Assembly (NCBI RefSeq): GCF_947502065.1
Contig: NZ_CANMYE010000006.1
Coordinates: forward strand, 1-64,000
DNA from: an uncultured Pseudoteredinibacter sp.
GTDB lineage: Bacteria; Pseudomonadota; Gammaproteobacteria; Pseudomonadales; Cellvibrionaceae
Direction: 5' to 3'
Length of the DNA: 64,000 nt
Below are positions 23,354 through 32,350 of this stretch, piece by piece (within the stretch, counting starts at the first letter, position 1; every line of letters starts with the position of its first letter). Made by a program: the position numbers and the translations under genes. A model generated the notes under the pieces. That model did no database searches. It worked only from the letters and a program-made list of their open reading frames with translations, and was not told where the DNA came from.

Positions 23354-26300
23354 TTAAGCGTTAGTGCTTGGCAGGCTAGTATCGTTGCTTAATGAGTGCT
23401 CATTTGATTTTTGGGAGGCGGTACCGGCCGTGGTCTCGGGTGAAATAACGGTGCTATCAGTTGGCTCCTCGTTCATAGGATTAACTTGTTCGTGAACTTG
23501 ATCGACGGCTTTATCCAAATTCATGGGCAGAGTAACTTCGAATTTTGCGCCTTCGGGTGCTTCGCTACTGCAAGTTATGCTGCCCCCCAATCGTTGGGTA
23601 ACTAGATTGAAAACAATGCTCAGGCCTAAGCCGGAACCACCTTTGCCTCGCTTAGTGGTAAAAAACGGGTCGTAAATCTTACGTTTTATACTCGGTGATA
23701 TGCCTACGCCATCATCACGATGGATCAGTATTACAGATTGGTCTTGGCTGTGCACATCGAGATAGATATTGCCGCCTTTATTGGGTGAGCAGCCGTGTTG
23801 AACAGAGTTATTAACCAGGTTGGTAATTAGCTGTGCAATGATGCCAGGATAGCTGTGTAGCACTATGTCCGAGGGGCATTGAAAGTGTACTTTGCAATTA
23901 GAATTTTTGACGGTTGGTGATAGCGTCTCTAAAACTTGATTGAGGTAGTCATGCAGTTGGATTTTTGAAAATACCTCGTTGTGTTGATCAACAGAAACAT
24001 TTTTAAAGTTACGAATGAGCTCGGAGGAGCGATTTAGATTTGCCAGGATTATATTGGTGGTTTTTATGGTTTTGCCTAGGTACTGTTTGAGAATGTCTTG
24101 GGTGAGAGAGCCTTGTTCAAAACTGCTTTGTAGTGAGCGGCTGCTGTCATGAAGATGGGAGGCCGCCGTAACGCTGATGCCTAATGGTGTATTGACCTCA
24201 TGAGCTACTCCAGATACCAGCTCGCCCAAAGCGGCCATCTTCTCTTTTTCAAGCAGTTGTTCTTGGGTCTCCATGAGTTCATCGAGCGCCACTGTGAGTT
24301 GTTGACCGCGTTGCTCCAGATCGCTGTTTTTTTGGTTCAGCTCTTGGGTTCGATCTGATACCAATTTAGATAGCTTTCGCTTCTCCTGTTTATGTTGGTA
24401 TAACCTGAGTCGATAAAAACCAAGCAAGGCTAAAATGATGAGTAGTGTACATGCTGCTTTGAAAACATTGGATTGATACCACTGTGGTAATACCTCTATG
24501 TGTATTGCCTTGCTGGGAAGGGTGTCAATACTCCTGCTGTTTGTTCCTCGTAAATGAAGTGTGTAACTTCCTGGTGCGAGATTGCTAAATAATAAGCTGT
24601 GCTGACCGGGAGGAATGCTTTGCCATTGACTTTGTTCGCTTTGCAGATTGTACTCAAAACGATTTTTTCCTGGGTCGGTAAAATCCAAAATGGCGAGCTC
24701 CACCGAGAGTGTGGATTCATCAGCCTTCATGCTGATGCTTGGTTGCTTGTAGAAGTTTAACGGCTTGCCATCTAGAGATACATTGCTAATGGCGAGATTC
24801 GCCGCGCGTTGTGGGATTTTCAATGTCTCTGGCAATATGGAAATGAGGCCGTTTGCTGTTGAAAAGAGTAGTTCTTTGTCCGAGTAGGATGCCGCCAGTT
24901 TACCCTGACTTAAAAAATATCCGTCAGCCTGGTTTAATGGATAAAAGCTATTGTTGCGGCTGTCAAAAACCCCTTTACTCCCCCAAAGGCGGCCAAACTC
25001 ATCTTCGCCTACAACGCCAAGAAAAAACGAACCTTGAGGGGCGTTCTTTATATTTGTTAGCCTTTTAAAATGAAGTTTAGAGTTTTCTATGCTGCCTTCG
25101 AATAGTCCCGTACTTGTATCCGCCCACAGCCGCCCTTGTTTATCCATGTGGATACCTTTGACATCATCACCGACCAAATGGCTAGCATGGAGGGCAGTCT
25201 CGCTATCTGCTGTAAGTGCATTTTTTAATGAAAAGAGTCCATGCTCAGTTGATACCCAGAGGGTTTCTTGTTGGTCAAGAATGATGTTGTTGGTGTAGCT
25301 GTATATGACATTGTCGGGGGATTCCATCCTAAATTCTTGGTTTTTCCCAGTTTCCAAATTAACTCGAAGCAGAGAAAGAGTATTGCAGCTAAACCATACG
25401 TGGTTCGCAATAATGCTGCTGACACCTAAAGAGTCGCAGAAGTTATTAGATTGGATCTCTTCAAGAGAGTTTTGGCGTTTTCGGTATCGCTTTATGCGGC
25501 GGTCCTGATACACAAAAATGGTGCTGCCATCGCTTAGGGTTTTTATATTGCTAAGTTTTATTGGGTTCTGGTCGCTGCTTTGGCTAAAGCGCCTAAGTTC
25601 TTTATCGATTTCTAAAAGCGATTCAGGTAGGGGAATCTTGTCGCCATTTTGATTGATTAGGTTTAGCCCTTCACCGGCGAAAAGAAAGCCCTCATCACCG
25701 AGCCTGCCCATGACGCTGATTTCTTTGATATCCAAGGCGTTTTGTTTGTTCTCATGGCTGTAAATAATTTTGCTACCAGTTGCGTTGCTGTTAACCGTGC
25801 TTAAGGTTTGATTGCCCGCCAGATAAGCAATCCAAATAAGCCCCGTCTTGTCTTTTAACATGGTGTGTACAGTATTGTCTGCCAGGCTACTATCAACCCC
25901 GCGCTGTGTGGTTAGTGCTCTTAGAAATTTCCCAGATTGACGATCAATAACGGCAATGCCTTTGCCGTAGACCGATGCCCAAATTTCCTGCTCATTCGCT
26001 TGGATAATATGCCGAATAATGGCCTGGGGCAGAGCTGGGAATTGAGTGTGGCTTGGATGACCGCGAACAACCGTGCGATCGTCGTCGGCCAGCCATAGTA
26101 AACCTCCTCTGTATGTGCCGACCCAGATTCTTTCATGGGAATCTTTGAAAAAGTTATAAGCCCTTTTCGATTCGATCTCGGCGGTTTTGCTATAACTTTG
26201 CAGTGATTGAATTGTTTGGCTTTCAAGATCGAGAATGTCGATACCACCATCTGTTGCAACCAACATCTTTCCGTGTCGATCTTCAATAATATCAAACACG

Positions 26301-26854
26301 GTGCTATGGCTAAGCTTTTGTCCTTTGGGCCCGTCTGCTCGATAATTCGTAAAAGATTGTTTGCCATAGGGGAGGTGACTAAGGCCATCATAGGTTAATA
26401 CCCAAATGCCTCCATTCTTATCTTCATAAAGCCGATAAACTTCGTTGTTGGCCAGGCTACTGGGCTTATTTGGGTCATTTCGATAAAACGAGAAGCGATC
26501 CAGCTCTGGGTCATAAACTGATAGAGTGGATTTTGTGCCGATCCATAGGCGCCCATCTTTGGCCGCGAGTAAGGCATAAATTTTATCTTCGATAATGCTG
26601 TGTGGGTTATTGCTATCGTGCCTGTAAGCTTTGAAGTCATAGCCATCATAGCGAAATAAACCGTGCTCACTGCCGATCCATAGAAAGCCATGCTTGTCTT
26701 GAGCGAGCGCTCTTACCCGGGGAGTCCCCAGCTGATCTTTATCGTGTATATGGGAAATGAGCTCTTGGCCATGGCGTGCAAGAGGGGAAGGAGGTTCACC
26801 GTGGCTTGTGCTACAGATAAGCAAAAAAATAATAAAACGAATGAGGCTATGCAC
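23354..26854 (-). CDS. Two-component sensor: propeller repeats, Y_Y_Y, histidine kinase
   Basis: Protein of 1166 residues. A signal peptide is followed by about 650 residues of Reg_prop beta-propeller repeats (for example GLFRYDGYDF, KDGRLWIGTKSTLSVYD, KNGGIWVLTYDGLSHL), a Y_Y_Y domain ending near GSYTLHLRGTNS, one membrane helix (ACTLLIILALLGFYRL), a coiled coil, then HisKA with MAALGELVSGVAHEVNTPLG (His near residue 880) and HATPase (NLVNNSVQHG, DDGVGISP, GKGGSGLGLSIVF). A Ser/Thr-rich tail of about 50 residues ends the protein. Hybrid versions of this architecture carry a receiver and AraC domain; both are absent, and no response regulator gene is adjacent. The ligand is probably a periplasmic polysaccharide or metabolite, by family analogy. 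Confidence 0.88.
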   Translation of the reverse strand: MHSLIRFIIFLLICSTSHGEPPSPLARHGQELISHIHDKDQLGTPRVRALAQDKHGFLWIGSEHGLFRYDGYDFKAYRHDSNNPHSIIEDKIYALLAAKDGRLWIGTKSTLSVYDPELDRFSFYRNDPNKPSSLANNEVYRLYEDKNGGIWVLTYDGLSHLPYGKQSFTNYRADGPKGQKLSHSTVFDIIEDRHGKMLVATDGGIDILDLESQTIQSLQSYSKTAEIESKRAYNFFKDSHERIWVGTYRGGLLWLADDDRTVVRGHPSHTQFPALPQAIIRHIIQANEQEIWASVYGKGIAVIDRQSGKFLRALTTQRGVDSSLADNTVHTMLKDKTGLIWIAYLAGNQTLSTVNSNATGSKIIYSHENKQNALDIKEISVMGRLGDEGFLFAGEGLNLINQNGDKIPLPESLLEIDKELRRFSQSSDQNPIKLSNIKTLSDGSTIFVYQDRRIKRYRKRQNSLEEIQSNNFCDSLGVSSIIANHVWFSCNTLSLLRVNLETGKNQEFRMESPDNVIYSYTNNIILDQQETLWVSTEHGLFSLKNALTADSETALHASHLVGDDVKGIHMDKQGRLWADTSTGLFEGSIENSKLHFKRLTNIKNAPQGSFFLGVVGEDEFGRLWGSKGVFDSRNNSFYPLNQADGYFLSQGKLAASYSDKELLFSTANGLISILPETLKIPQRAANLAISNVSLDGKPLNFYKQPSISMKADESTLSVELAILDFTDPGKNRFEYNLQSEQSQWQSIPPGQHSLLFSNLAPGSYTLHLRGTNSRSIDTLPSKAIHIEVLPQWYQSNVFKAACTLLIILALLGFYRLRLYQHKQEKRKLSKLVSDRTQELNQKNSDLEQRGQQLTVALDELMETQEQLLEKEKMAALGELVSGVAHEVNTPLGISVTAASHLHDSSRSLQSSFEQGSLTQDILKQYLGKTIKTTNIILANLNRSSELIRNFKNVSVDQHNEVFSKIQLHDYLNQVLETLSPTVKNSNCKVHFQCPSDIVLHSYPGIIAQLITNLVNNSVQHGCSPNKGGNIYLDVHSQDQSVILIHRDDGVGISPSIKRKIYDPFFTTKRGKGGSGLGLSIVFNLVTQRLGGSITCSSEAPEGAKFEVTLPMNLDKAVDQVHEQVNPMNEEPTDSTVISPETTAGTASQKSNEHSLSNDTSLPSTNA

Positions 26855-27171
26855 TATCTATCCTGAGCTTGTGAGGTTTGGGTGATTCTTGATTGATCAA
26901 GGATCACCAGCAAACGTCTCTCTGGGCGAGAGTATTCCTTGCATTGTCTTATTCAGTATAGGCAATGTTTCAAGGCTTGCCTGAGGGCTTGAGTAAAAGG
27001 GAGTTGTCAGAAGCCAGGCCCAAGAAAGAAATGCAGTGTTGTAAGGGTTTAGAGAAGAATTGTGAAATCGAGCTGTGTGATTGATAGCTTGGCGAAGAGA
27101 GTGCGCGGATTGAAAATATGGGATGTTTAATGGAGCAATTTAGAAGGGGCGGATTGCGGTGACAGGGGAGT
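26855..27171. other. Intergenic region upstream of the sensor gene
   Basis: Contains the upstream region of the leftward sensor gene. CTTGAT-TG-ATCAAG at about 26888 is a palindrome, but its spacer is too short for an FNR box. I see no other structure. Confidence 0.35.
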
Positions 27172-27210
27172 TAAAAACTGGGCAGGTCGCTTAAGGCGCC
27201 TGCCCAATTA
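27172..27210 (-). terminator. Terminator of glnA
   Basis: On the minus strand GGGCAGGCGC-CTTAA-GCGACCTGCCC is followed by AGTTTTTAA, just after the glnA stop codon. Confidence 0.85.
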
Positions 27211-27215
27211 ATAGC

Positions 27216-28622
27216 TTATACGCTGTAGTACATATCAAACTCAACAGGGTGAGTGGTCTGCTCTACGCGGTTTACTTCTTCCATTTTCAGGTCGATGTAA
27301 GCTTCGATCATGTCATCGGTGAAAACACCACCGCGAGTTAAGAACTCGTGATCTTCTTTCAGTGCATCAAGAGCTTCACGCAAGCTACCAGCTACTTGTG
27401 GAATTGCCGCCGCTTCTTCAGCTGGCAAGTCGTACAAGTCTTTATCGGCTGCATCGCCAGGGTGGATCTTGTTCTGAACACCGTCAAGGCCAGCCATCAA
27501 CATAGCGGCGAAGCACAGGTATGGGTTAGCGATTGGGTCAGCAAATCGAGCTTCAATACGCTTACCTTTTGGCGAAGCGACGTATGGAATACGGATAGAA
27601 GCTGAACGGTTGCGAGCAGAGTAAGCCAACATAACTGGCGCTTCAAAGCCTGGAACCAAGCGCTTATAAGAGTTGGTGCCTGGGTTAGAGAAAGCGTTAA
27701 TCGCTTTAGCGTGCTTGATGATACCGCCGGTGTAGTAAAGGGCAGTTTCAGACAGGCCAGCGTAGCCGTTACCGGCAAACTGGTTTTCGCCATCTTTCCA
27801 GAAAGACTGGTGAACGTGCATGCCAGAACCGTTATCGCCGACGATTGGCTTAGGCATAAAGGTCGCCGTCTTACCGTAAGCGTGAGCAACATTGTGTACA
27901 CAGTATTTTAGAATCTGAACTTCGTCAGCTTTCTTAACCATGGTGTTAAATACCACACCGATCTCACACTGACCGGCCGTTGCTACTTCGTGGTGATGTA
28001 CTTCAACGTCTAGGCCCATGGCTTCCATGGCATTACACATGGCAGCGCGAATGTCGTGTAGGCTGTCTACTGGTGGTACTGGGAAGTAACCGCCTTTAAC
28101 GCGAGGGCGGTGGCCCATGTTGCCATCAGTGAAAGATTTGTTGCTAGACCATGCGGCTTCTTCAGAGTTGATCTCGAAGCTGCAACCGCTCATGTCGTCT
28201 TTCCACTTAACGTCGTCAAAAACGAAGAACTCAGGCTCAGGACCAAAGAAGGCGGTGTCGCCTAGGCCGGTAGACTTCAAGTACTCTTCGGCGCGTTTAG
28301 CAACAGAGCGAGGGTCACGCTCGTAACCTTGCATAGTAGAAGGCTCGACGATATCGCATCGTACGATTACTGTAGGCTCGTCGGTGAACGGATCCAATAC
28401 AGCAGAAGAATCATCCGGCATCATGATCATGTCGGATTCGTTAATGCCTTTCCAGCCAGCTACGGAAGAACCGTCGAACATTTGGCCGTCTTCGAAGAAA
28501 TCTTCGTCAACAACTTTAGCGGGAATCGTTACGTGCTGCTCTTTACCTTTAGTATCGGTAAAACGCAGATCTACCCAACGGGCTTCGCTCTCTTCGATCA
28601 GCTTCAGGGTATTCTCTGACAT
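27216..28622 (-). CDS. glnA: Glutamine synthetase, type I
   Basis: ATP-dependent condensation of glutamate and ammonia; dodecamer, adenylylated in proteobacteria. I start it at MSENTLKLIEE (468 residues) because GGAGG lies 7 bases before that ATG; the frame runs nine codons further left. Motifs are FEDGQMFDGSSVAGWKG, FFGPEPEFFVFD, the ATP-binding KPIVGDNGSGMHVHQS, and NPYLCFAAMLMAGLDG. The adenylylation tyrosine is present in KDLYDLP. The upstream region holds a sigma-54 promoter and two NtrC palindromes, so nitrogen-limited expression through NtrBC is expected. Confidence 0.97.
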   Translation of the reverse strand: MSENTLKLIEESEARWVDLRFTDTKGKEQHVTIPAKVVDEDFFEDGQMFDGSSVAGWKGINESDMIMMPDDSSAVLDPFTDEPTVIVRCDIVEPSTMQGYERDPRSVAKRAEEYLKSTGLGDTAFFGPEPEFFVFDDVKWKDDMSGCSFEINSEEAAWSSNKSFTDGNMGHRPRVKGGYFPVPPVDSLHDIRAAMCNAMEAMGLDVEVHHHEVATAGQCEIGVVFNTMVKKADEVQILKYCVHNVAHAYGKTATFMPKPIVGDNGSGMHVHQSFWKDGENQFAGNGYAGLSETALYYTGGIIKHAKAINAFSNPGTNSYKRLVPGFEAPVMLAYSARNRSASIRIPYVASPKGKRIEARFADPIANPYLCFAAMLMAGLDGVQNKIHPGDAADKDLYDLPAEEAAAIPQVAGSLREALDALKEDHEFLTRGGVFTDDMIEAYIDLKMEEVNRVEQTTHPVEFDMYYSV

Positions 28623-28718
28623 CTTCAACCTCCAGGGTGCTATGGTCATGGCTAATTATAAATGCGCGGTCTATTCCCTTGCCGGGTCTGCGACCTTGAT
28701 GCATACGGGTCTACACAT

Positions 28719-28734
28719 GGCAAATACCATGCCA
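28719..28734 (-). promoter_or_regulatory. Sigma-54 promoter of glnA
   Basis: The minus strand reads TGGCATGGTATTTGCC against TGGCACG-N4-TTGCW: only two mismatches, with the -24 GG and -12 GC ten bases apart. It is about 100 bases upstream of the glnA start. Confidence 0.8.
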
Positions 28735-28797
28735 GTCTTATTCAGGGCGGATAGCCAGTGTTTTTAAGGGGGCTGGCGCTAGCGGCACCAAAACTGT

Positions 28798-28812
28798 GCG
28801 CCAATTTGGTGT
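28798..28812. promoter_or_regulatory. NtrC-binding site, promoter-proximal
   Basis: GCGCCAATTTGGTGT, near-palindromic match to GCACC-N5-GGTGC, about 65 bases upstream of the sigma-54 promoter. Confidence 0.65.
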
Positions 28813-28827
28813 TTTTTAGAAAACAGG

Positions 28828-28842
28828 GCACCACTATGGTGC
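28828..28842. promoter_or_regulatory. NtrC-binding site, promoter-distal
   Basis: GCACCACTATGGTGC, with both half-sites perfect. Its centre is 30 bases from the proximal site, about three helical turns, so two NtrC dimers would bind the same face. The rest of 28850-29070 shows only the thiI upstream region. Confidence 0.75.
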
Positions 28843-29070
28843 ATTTTGCTGTAATGGTGGTCGTTCGGGCGCTTTTGGTGCAGTTTGCTGGGCTAGAGCG
28901 TGCAAGGCAGAACAAAAAAGAACCACAAATAAGTCATTTGATGAAAAAGTAACCGTGAGAAATCTTGGCGACTGCTTTATAATCCGGCCCCCTCGCTGCC
29001 CGGCATTAGTTTAGCTGGCATTGCGGCCTTATTTCCTTACTCGATTCCTTATAGGTATATAGCAAGACTT

Positions 29071-30522
29071 ATGCACATTATTGTTCGTCTTTTTTCAGAG
29101 ATCACCATAAAAAGCGCACCCGTACGCAAGCGCTTTATTAAGCAGTTACGCAATAATCTGCGTGACTTGCTGCGCCCCATTGATGCTGGTATCAAAGTGA
29201 CCCGTGAGTGGGAAAAAATCGATGTGATGGCCGACAGTGATGATCCACAGCTGATTCAGAAGATCAGCCAAGTGCTGGCTTGTACGCCAGGTATTGCGCA
29301 TTTCTCATTGGTGCATCAATACCCATTAGGTGATCAGCATGATGTGTTTGAGAAAACCATGCTGCATTGGAAGGATGCGCTTGCGGGTAAAACTTTCTGT
29401 GTACGAGTAAAGCGCACTGGCAGCCATGAGTTTACCTCTACTGATTTAGAGCGCTATGTTGGTGGTGGTTTAAACCAGCACACTGAGGCTGCAGGTGTAA
29501 GCCTTAAAAACGCCGACATTACCGTGCAGCTAGAAGTCAAAGACAATCAGTTGTTTGTTGTTGAGGCTAGGCGCCAAGGCATGGGTGGTTTCCCTATCGG
29601 TACGCAGGACTCTGTCTTGTCTTTGATATCGGGCGGTTTTGATTCAACGGTTTCCAGTTATCTCACCTTGAAGCGCGGCTTGCGTACCCATTATTGCTTT
29701 TTTAATTTGGGTGGCCGTGAGCATGAGATTGGCGTAAAGGAAGTCTCCTTTTACTTATGGAATAAATTCGGTTCTTCTCACAAGGTGCGTTTTGTTACGG
29801 TGCCTTTTGAAGAGGTGGTAGCTGAGATTCTTAAGAATGTGAAGAACTCCCACATGGGTGTGATCCTCAAACGCATGATGTTACGTGCCGCCGAGCAAGT
29901 AGCCGATGAGATGGAGATTCAAGCTTTAGTGACTGGCGAAAGTGTGGCCCAAGTTTCTAGCCAGACACTAACAAATTTATCGGTTATTGATAAAGTAACC
30001 GATACCTTGGTGTTGCGCCCGCTAATCACCATGGATAAAAATGATATTATTGATATCTCGCGTAAAATCGGCACTGAAGAATTTGCAGCGGCTATGCCTG
30101 AGTATTGTGGTGTAATTTCCAAAAAGCCAACTACTGCCGCTAAGATGGAAGATGTTTTAACGCAGGAAGAAAATTTTGACTTCTCTGTATTAGAACGTGC
30201 GGTGAGCGAACGCAATGTGCAGACCATTGATGAAATCATGGCGGACACAGAGCGGGAAAGTGCTGAAGTAGAAATTCTTGCACAGCTGCCTGCAGCAGCA
30301 AAGGTGATTGATATTCGTCACCCAGACGAAGTAGAGCAAAGCCCGCTGAAGCTTCCCGAGCAAGACGTTATTTGTATTCCTTTTTATAGTCTCAGCACGA
30401 AAGCGGCGAGCTTAAAAGAAGGTGGCCCTTACTACCTATATTGCGATAAGGGCATTATGAGCCGCTTGCATGCCAGTCATTTGGCTGACGATGGTTATGC
30501 CGTTGGTGTTTATCGCCCTTAA
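29071..30522 (+). CDS. thiI: tRNA 4-thiouridine synthase ThiI
   Basis: Makes 4-thiouridine at tRNA position 8 and takes part in thiazole synthesis. The 483 residues are the long form: NFLD-THUMP domains at the N terminus (residues about 1-165), the PP-loop SLISGGFDSTVSSYL near residue 190, and a C-terminal rhodanese domain with the catalytic cysteine in YLYCDKGIMSRLHA. The frame is complete. It is divergent from glnA and upstream of a convergent Lrp-type gene. Confidence 0.95.
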   Translation: MHIIVRLFSEITIKSAPVRKRFIKQLRNNLRDLLRPIDAGIKVTREWEKIDVMADSDDPQLIQKISQVLACTPGIAHFSLVHQYPLGDQHDVFEKTMLHWKDALAGKTFCVRVKRTGSHEFTSTDLERYVGGGLNQHTEAAGVSLKNADITVQLEVKDNQLFVVEARRQGMGGFPIGTQDSVLSLISGGFDSTVSSYLTLKRGLRTHYCFFNLGGREHEIGVKEVSFYLWNKFGSSHKVRFVTVPFEEVVAEILKNVKNSHMGVILKRMMLRAAEQVADEMEIQALVTGESVAQVSSQTLTNLSVIDKVTDTLVLRPLITMDKNDIIDISRKIGTEEFAAAMPEYCGVISKKPTTAAKMEDVLTQEENFDFSVLERAVSERNVQTIDEIMADTERESAEVEILAQLPAAAKVIDIRHPDEVEQSPLKLPEQDVICIPFYSLSTKAASLKEGGPYYLYCDKGIMSRLHASHLADDGYAVGVYRP

Positions 30523-30592
30523 TGGCCTAGAACTTTTATATAGGGGCTTTTTTCTGAAGCTTTTATCTAGAGCTTTTGTATAAAGGCGACTA

Positions 30593-30636
30593 TTAAATTT
30601 AGAAGAGCATCAATTGCCATGCTCTTCTAAATTTAA
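30593..30636. terminator. Long inverted repeat at the 3' end of the Lrp-type gene
   Basis: Perfect 18-base arms (30593-30610 and 30619-30636, containing AGAAGAGCAT and ATGCTCTTCT) with an 8-base loop. The stop codon of the leftward gene (30610-30612) sits at the loop edge, so the last codons form one arm. Likely a bidirectional terminator or mRNA-stabilising hairpin for thiI and the regulator gene. T-rich sequence follows on neither side strongly. Confidence 0.6.
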
Positions 30637-31092
30637 GGCAGTTTCAAACTTCACAGTTCTAATGGAAATTGAGCTGTGAAATTTTCGAATATTACTATTG
30701 CTGTGTAATACCCGATCAATAAATTTTTCATAGGCGTGAATATCGCGCACCGACACCAATAAAATAAAATCCACTTCGCCAGTGACTTGATAGCATTGGG
30801 TAACTTCTTTTGCCGCTAGCACCGCCTCGCGAAACTCCCGATAGATTTCTTGCCGATCGCGTTCCATTTCAACGCTGACGATCAGCTGCAAGCCGTGCCC
30901 CGCAAGCTGCGGATCGAGCATGGCGACTTCCTGTAAGATAATGCCGCTTTCTCGTAAGCGCTTAACCCTTTGTAGGCAGGCGGGTGGCGATAAGCCCACT
31001 TGGGCAGCCAATGCCTGATTGGCAATGCGGTTATCTTGTTGTAGCTGAGACAAGATGGCGATGTCTATGCGGTCTAAATTGTAAGATTTCAT
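30610..31092 (-). CDS. Lrp/AsnC-family transcriptional regulator
   Basis: Protein of 160 residues. The N-terminal helix-turn-helix reads LDRIDIAILSQLQQDNRIANQALAAQVGLSPPACLQRVKRLRESG. The C-terminal RAM ligand-binding domain follows: QCYQVTGEVDFILLVSVRDIHAYEKFI. It is close to the Lrp/BkdR branch that senses amino acids. It is divergent from a Gate-domain membrane protein across 130 AT-rich bases, so that gene is the likely target. A long inverted repeat ends the gene. Confidence 0.9.
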   Translation of the reverse strand: MKSYNLDRIDIAILSQLQQDNRIANQALAAQVGLSPPACLQRVKRLRESGIILQEVAMLDPQLAGHGLQLIVSVEMERDRQEIYREFREAVLAAKEVTQCYQVTGEVDFILLVSVRDIHAYEKFIDRVLHSNSNIRKFHSSISIRTVKFETALNLEEHGN

Positions 31093-31222
31093 ATGTCTAG
31101 TATTTTAAAGAACTGAATTAAGTATGCTGCTAATAATAAATCAAATATTAGTTTGTGGAATACAAATACAAAATAATTCAATGATTACATCAGGCACAAT
31201 AAGCTCTATCTGAGAGCCTTGC

Positions 31223-32209
31223 TTGGAAGGCGCTGTAAGTCTGGGGGTAGTGCTAGTGCAGAAGTTTTTTAACGATTGGTGGGCTGAGACTCAAAGGGTT
31301 TGTTGGAGCCTGTTTAAAGTCATGCTGCCAGTCGTTATTGCCGTGAAATTGCTCGACCAATGGGGCTTTAATGAGTTATTGGCCGATTTTCTTGCTCCTC
31401 TTATGCAGGCGGTTGGTTTGCCCGATTCCATGTCCTTGGTCTGGGCTGCGACTATGTTGTCGAATATTTACGCCGGCATGCTGGTCTATGTGCAGTTGGG
31501 TGAGCCTTTAAGTCAGTCCCAGATCAGCATATTGGGGGCGATGATGTTGATTGCCCACGGTTTGCCCATGGAGGTGGCGATTGCCCGCCAAGCTGGTGTC
31601 TCGGTAGTCTTTAGCCTAGTGCTACGTATTGTGGGTGCAATTGTTTTTGCTTGGCTGATCAAGCTTACTTATGAATTCTGGCCACAAGATCAGGCGGCAG
31701 AGCTGCTATGGCAGCCCGACTTTAAGCAGACGACCACTTGGTGGGGCTGGGCCCAAGAGCAGCTGTTGAGCTTTGTGGTGATCTTCTTGATTGTGGCTTT
31801 ATTGCTGGCCGTGCTGCGCCTGCTTAGGGTGTTGGGGGTGGAGGCTCTAATCGCTTGGTGCCTAGCGCCGGTGCTTAAATTGCTTGGCATCGCCAAAAGC
31901 GCCATGACCATAACAATTACCGGCATCACATTGGGTATGGCCTTCGGTGGTGGCATCTTAATTGATGAGGCCCGTCAGGGAAGGGTAGAGCCCAAGGATG
32001 TCTTCAGTGCCATCATGATGCTGAGCTTATTGCACAGCCTTATCGAAGATACCTTACTGATTCTACTGCTGGGTGCAGATTTTAATGTCATCTTCTGGGG
32101 GCGCTTGTTGTTTTCTTTGCTGCTAGTTGCCCTGTTAACTCGCCTGTTAAACCACCCTAAGTTAAGCCGTGTTTGTTATCGCGATATGCGTGAAAAGCCT
32201 GCAGGCTAG
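31223..32209 (+). CDS. Nucleoside-recognition (Gate) domain membrane protein
   Basis: Up to 328 residues from a TTG; GTG codons at 31250 and 31256 behind a G-rich stretch are equally plausible starts. About eight membrane helices in two halves, each with a Gate-domain pattern (RVCWSLFKVMLPVVIAVKLL and LAPVLKLLGIAKSAMTITITG), as in SpmA/SpmB and YjiH-like proteins related to nucleoside transporters. The transported compound is unknown; amino-acid or nucleoside movement is the usual proposal. The divergent Lrp-type regulator suggests amino-acid-responsive control. Confidence 0.75.
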   Translation: MEGAVSLGVVLVQKFFNDWWAETQRVCWSLFKVMLPVVIAVKLLDQWGFNELLADFLAPLMQAVGLPDSMSLVWAATMLSNIYAGMLVYVQLGEPLSQSQISILGAMMLIAHGLPMEVAIARQAGVSVVFSLVLRIVGAIVFAWLIKLTYEFWPQDQAAELLWQPDFKQTTTWWGWAQEQLLSFVVIFLIVALLLAVLRLLRVLGVEALIAWCLAPVLKLLGIAKSAMTITITGITLGMAFGGGILIDEARQGRVEPKDVFSAIMMLSLLHSLIEDTLLILLLGADFNVIFWGRLLFSLLLVALLTRLLNHPKLSRVCYRDMREKPAG

Positions 32210-32350
32210 GGATTGCTAACTATACTCTTAGGGGAATTAGGGCTTTAGATGTCAGTTTTTGAGCTTTTATGCCAAATACGGCTCAAGAAGATAACCGTTT
32301 GTCCGATAGCCTCAGTAGAGATGAGATAGTAGCGCAGCGAGCGAACAAGC

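Noticed and set aside
26884..26902. FNR box upstream of the sensor kinase gene (TTGAT-TG-ATCAA)
   Set aside because: The spacer is two bases instead of four, so an FNR dimer would not fit.
28871..28885. Third NtrC site upstream of glnA
   Set aside because: Only the right half (TTTTGGTGC) is good; the left half has lost GCACC.
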